Shown here piece by piece: positions 63,977-64,000 of a stretch of 64,000 bases of DNA (the first letter of the stretch is position 1; each line of letters opens with the position of its first letter). The notes under the pieces were generated by a model. The model had not been told where the DNA came from and did not search any database. It saw nothing but the letters and a program-made list of their open reading frames with translations. The DNA is from JAJFJD01 sp965228975. Its GTDB lineage: Bacteria; Pseudomonadota; Alphaproteobacteria; UBA8366. The stretch is from NCBI GenBank assembly GCA_965228975.1, contig OZ245851.1, positions 5,580,001 through 5,644,000 of the forward strand. The letters are read 5' to 3'. The position numbers and the translations under genes are program-made.

Positions 63977-64000
63977 GTAAAGCGAGCCACAGCGAGCGAT

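Overview
The window is GC-rich, densely packed core chromosome of an alphaproteobacterium, most likely of the Rhodospirillales grade. The 16S rRNA gene at the right end carries alphaproteobacterial sequence, and several genes or neighbourhoods are characteristic of the class: bolA / J-domain protein / cobS / cobT, DUF1178, DUF4167, an NDUFAF5-like methyltransferase divergent from comF, secA / ppiC / argJ / mutT, and lysC-ptsP. I see no insertion sequence, prophage, integrase island or CRISPR array. The only tyrosine recombinase is housekeeping XerD.

Left third (1-24600): the end of pyrD; a membrane-anchored degenerate EAL protein; a HAD phosphatase; a class V aminotransferase-fold protein containing no lysine at all; a DUF302 protein; tgt; rpmB with a clear terminator; an Lrp-VOC pair; a 1068-residue membrane protein built from 32 copies of a 25-residue repeat; upp; the aerobic cobaltochelatase genes cobS/cobT with a J-domain gene; bolA; DUF2889; aroK-aroB-CNNM/CorC; a small one-helix membrane protein overlapping a 618-residue exported protein; xerD (apparently starting at ATT); accA; a lipoprotein; and an ATC-hydrolase-like protein.

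Middle (24600-45600): secA divergent from a parvulin PPIase, argJ-mutT, a six-helix membrane protein, an NDUFAF5-like methyltransferase divergent from comF-grxC-nit, DUF1178, a formylglycine-type sulfatase / phosphonate monoesterase, ilvE, VOC and D-2-hydroxyacid dehydrogenase genes, ubiG divergent from lysC-ptsP, and rodZ.

Right part (45600-64000): hisS-hemA-prfA-prmC, in which hemA encodes a glutamyl-tRNA reductase homologue (the C5 route to 5-aminolevulinate, unexpected in a class that mostly uses ALA synthase); DUF4167 behind a structured leader; a Lon-family protease with an altered P-loop; a patatin; clpB behind a sigma-32-type promoter; a PcaIJ-like CoA-transferase pair; an M14 peptidase; an M23 peptidase; then a strong promoter, boxA, the 16S rRNA gene, and a spacer with one complete tRNA-Ala plus an orphan 5' half of another.

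Most genes serve translation (rpmB, tgt, hisS, prfA, prmC, rRNA), envelope and export (secA, ppiC, rodZ, M23 peptidase), cofactor and amino-acid synthesis (cobST, aroKB, argJ, lysC, ilvE, ubiG, hemA) and stress or proteostasis (clpB, Lon-like). All twelve convergent gene pairs lie within 19 bp of each other or overlap at their stop codons. The items most worth following are the 25-residue-repeat protein, the lysine-free aminotransferase, the glutamyl-tRNA reductase gene, the ATT start of xerD and the rearranged rRNA spacer.
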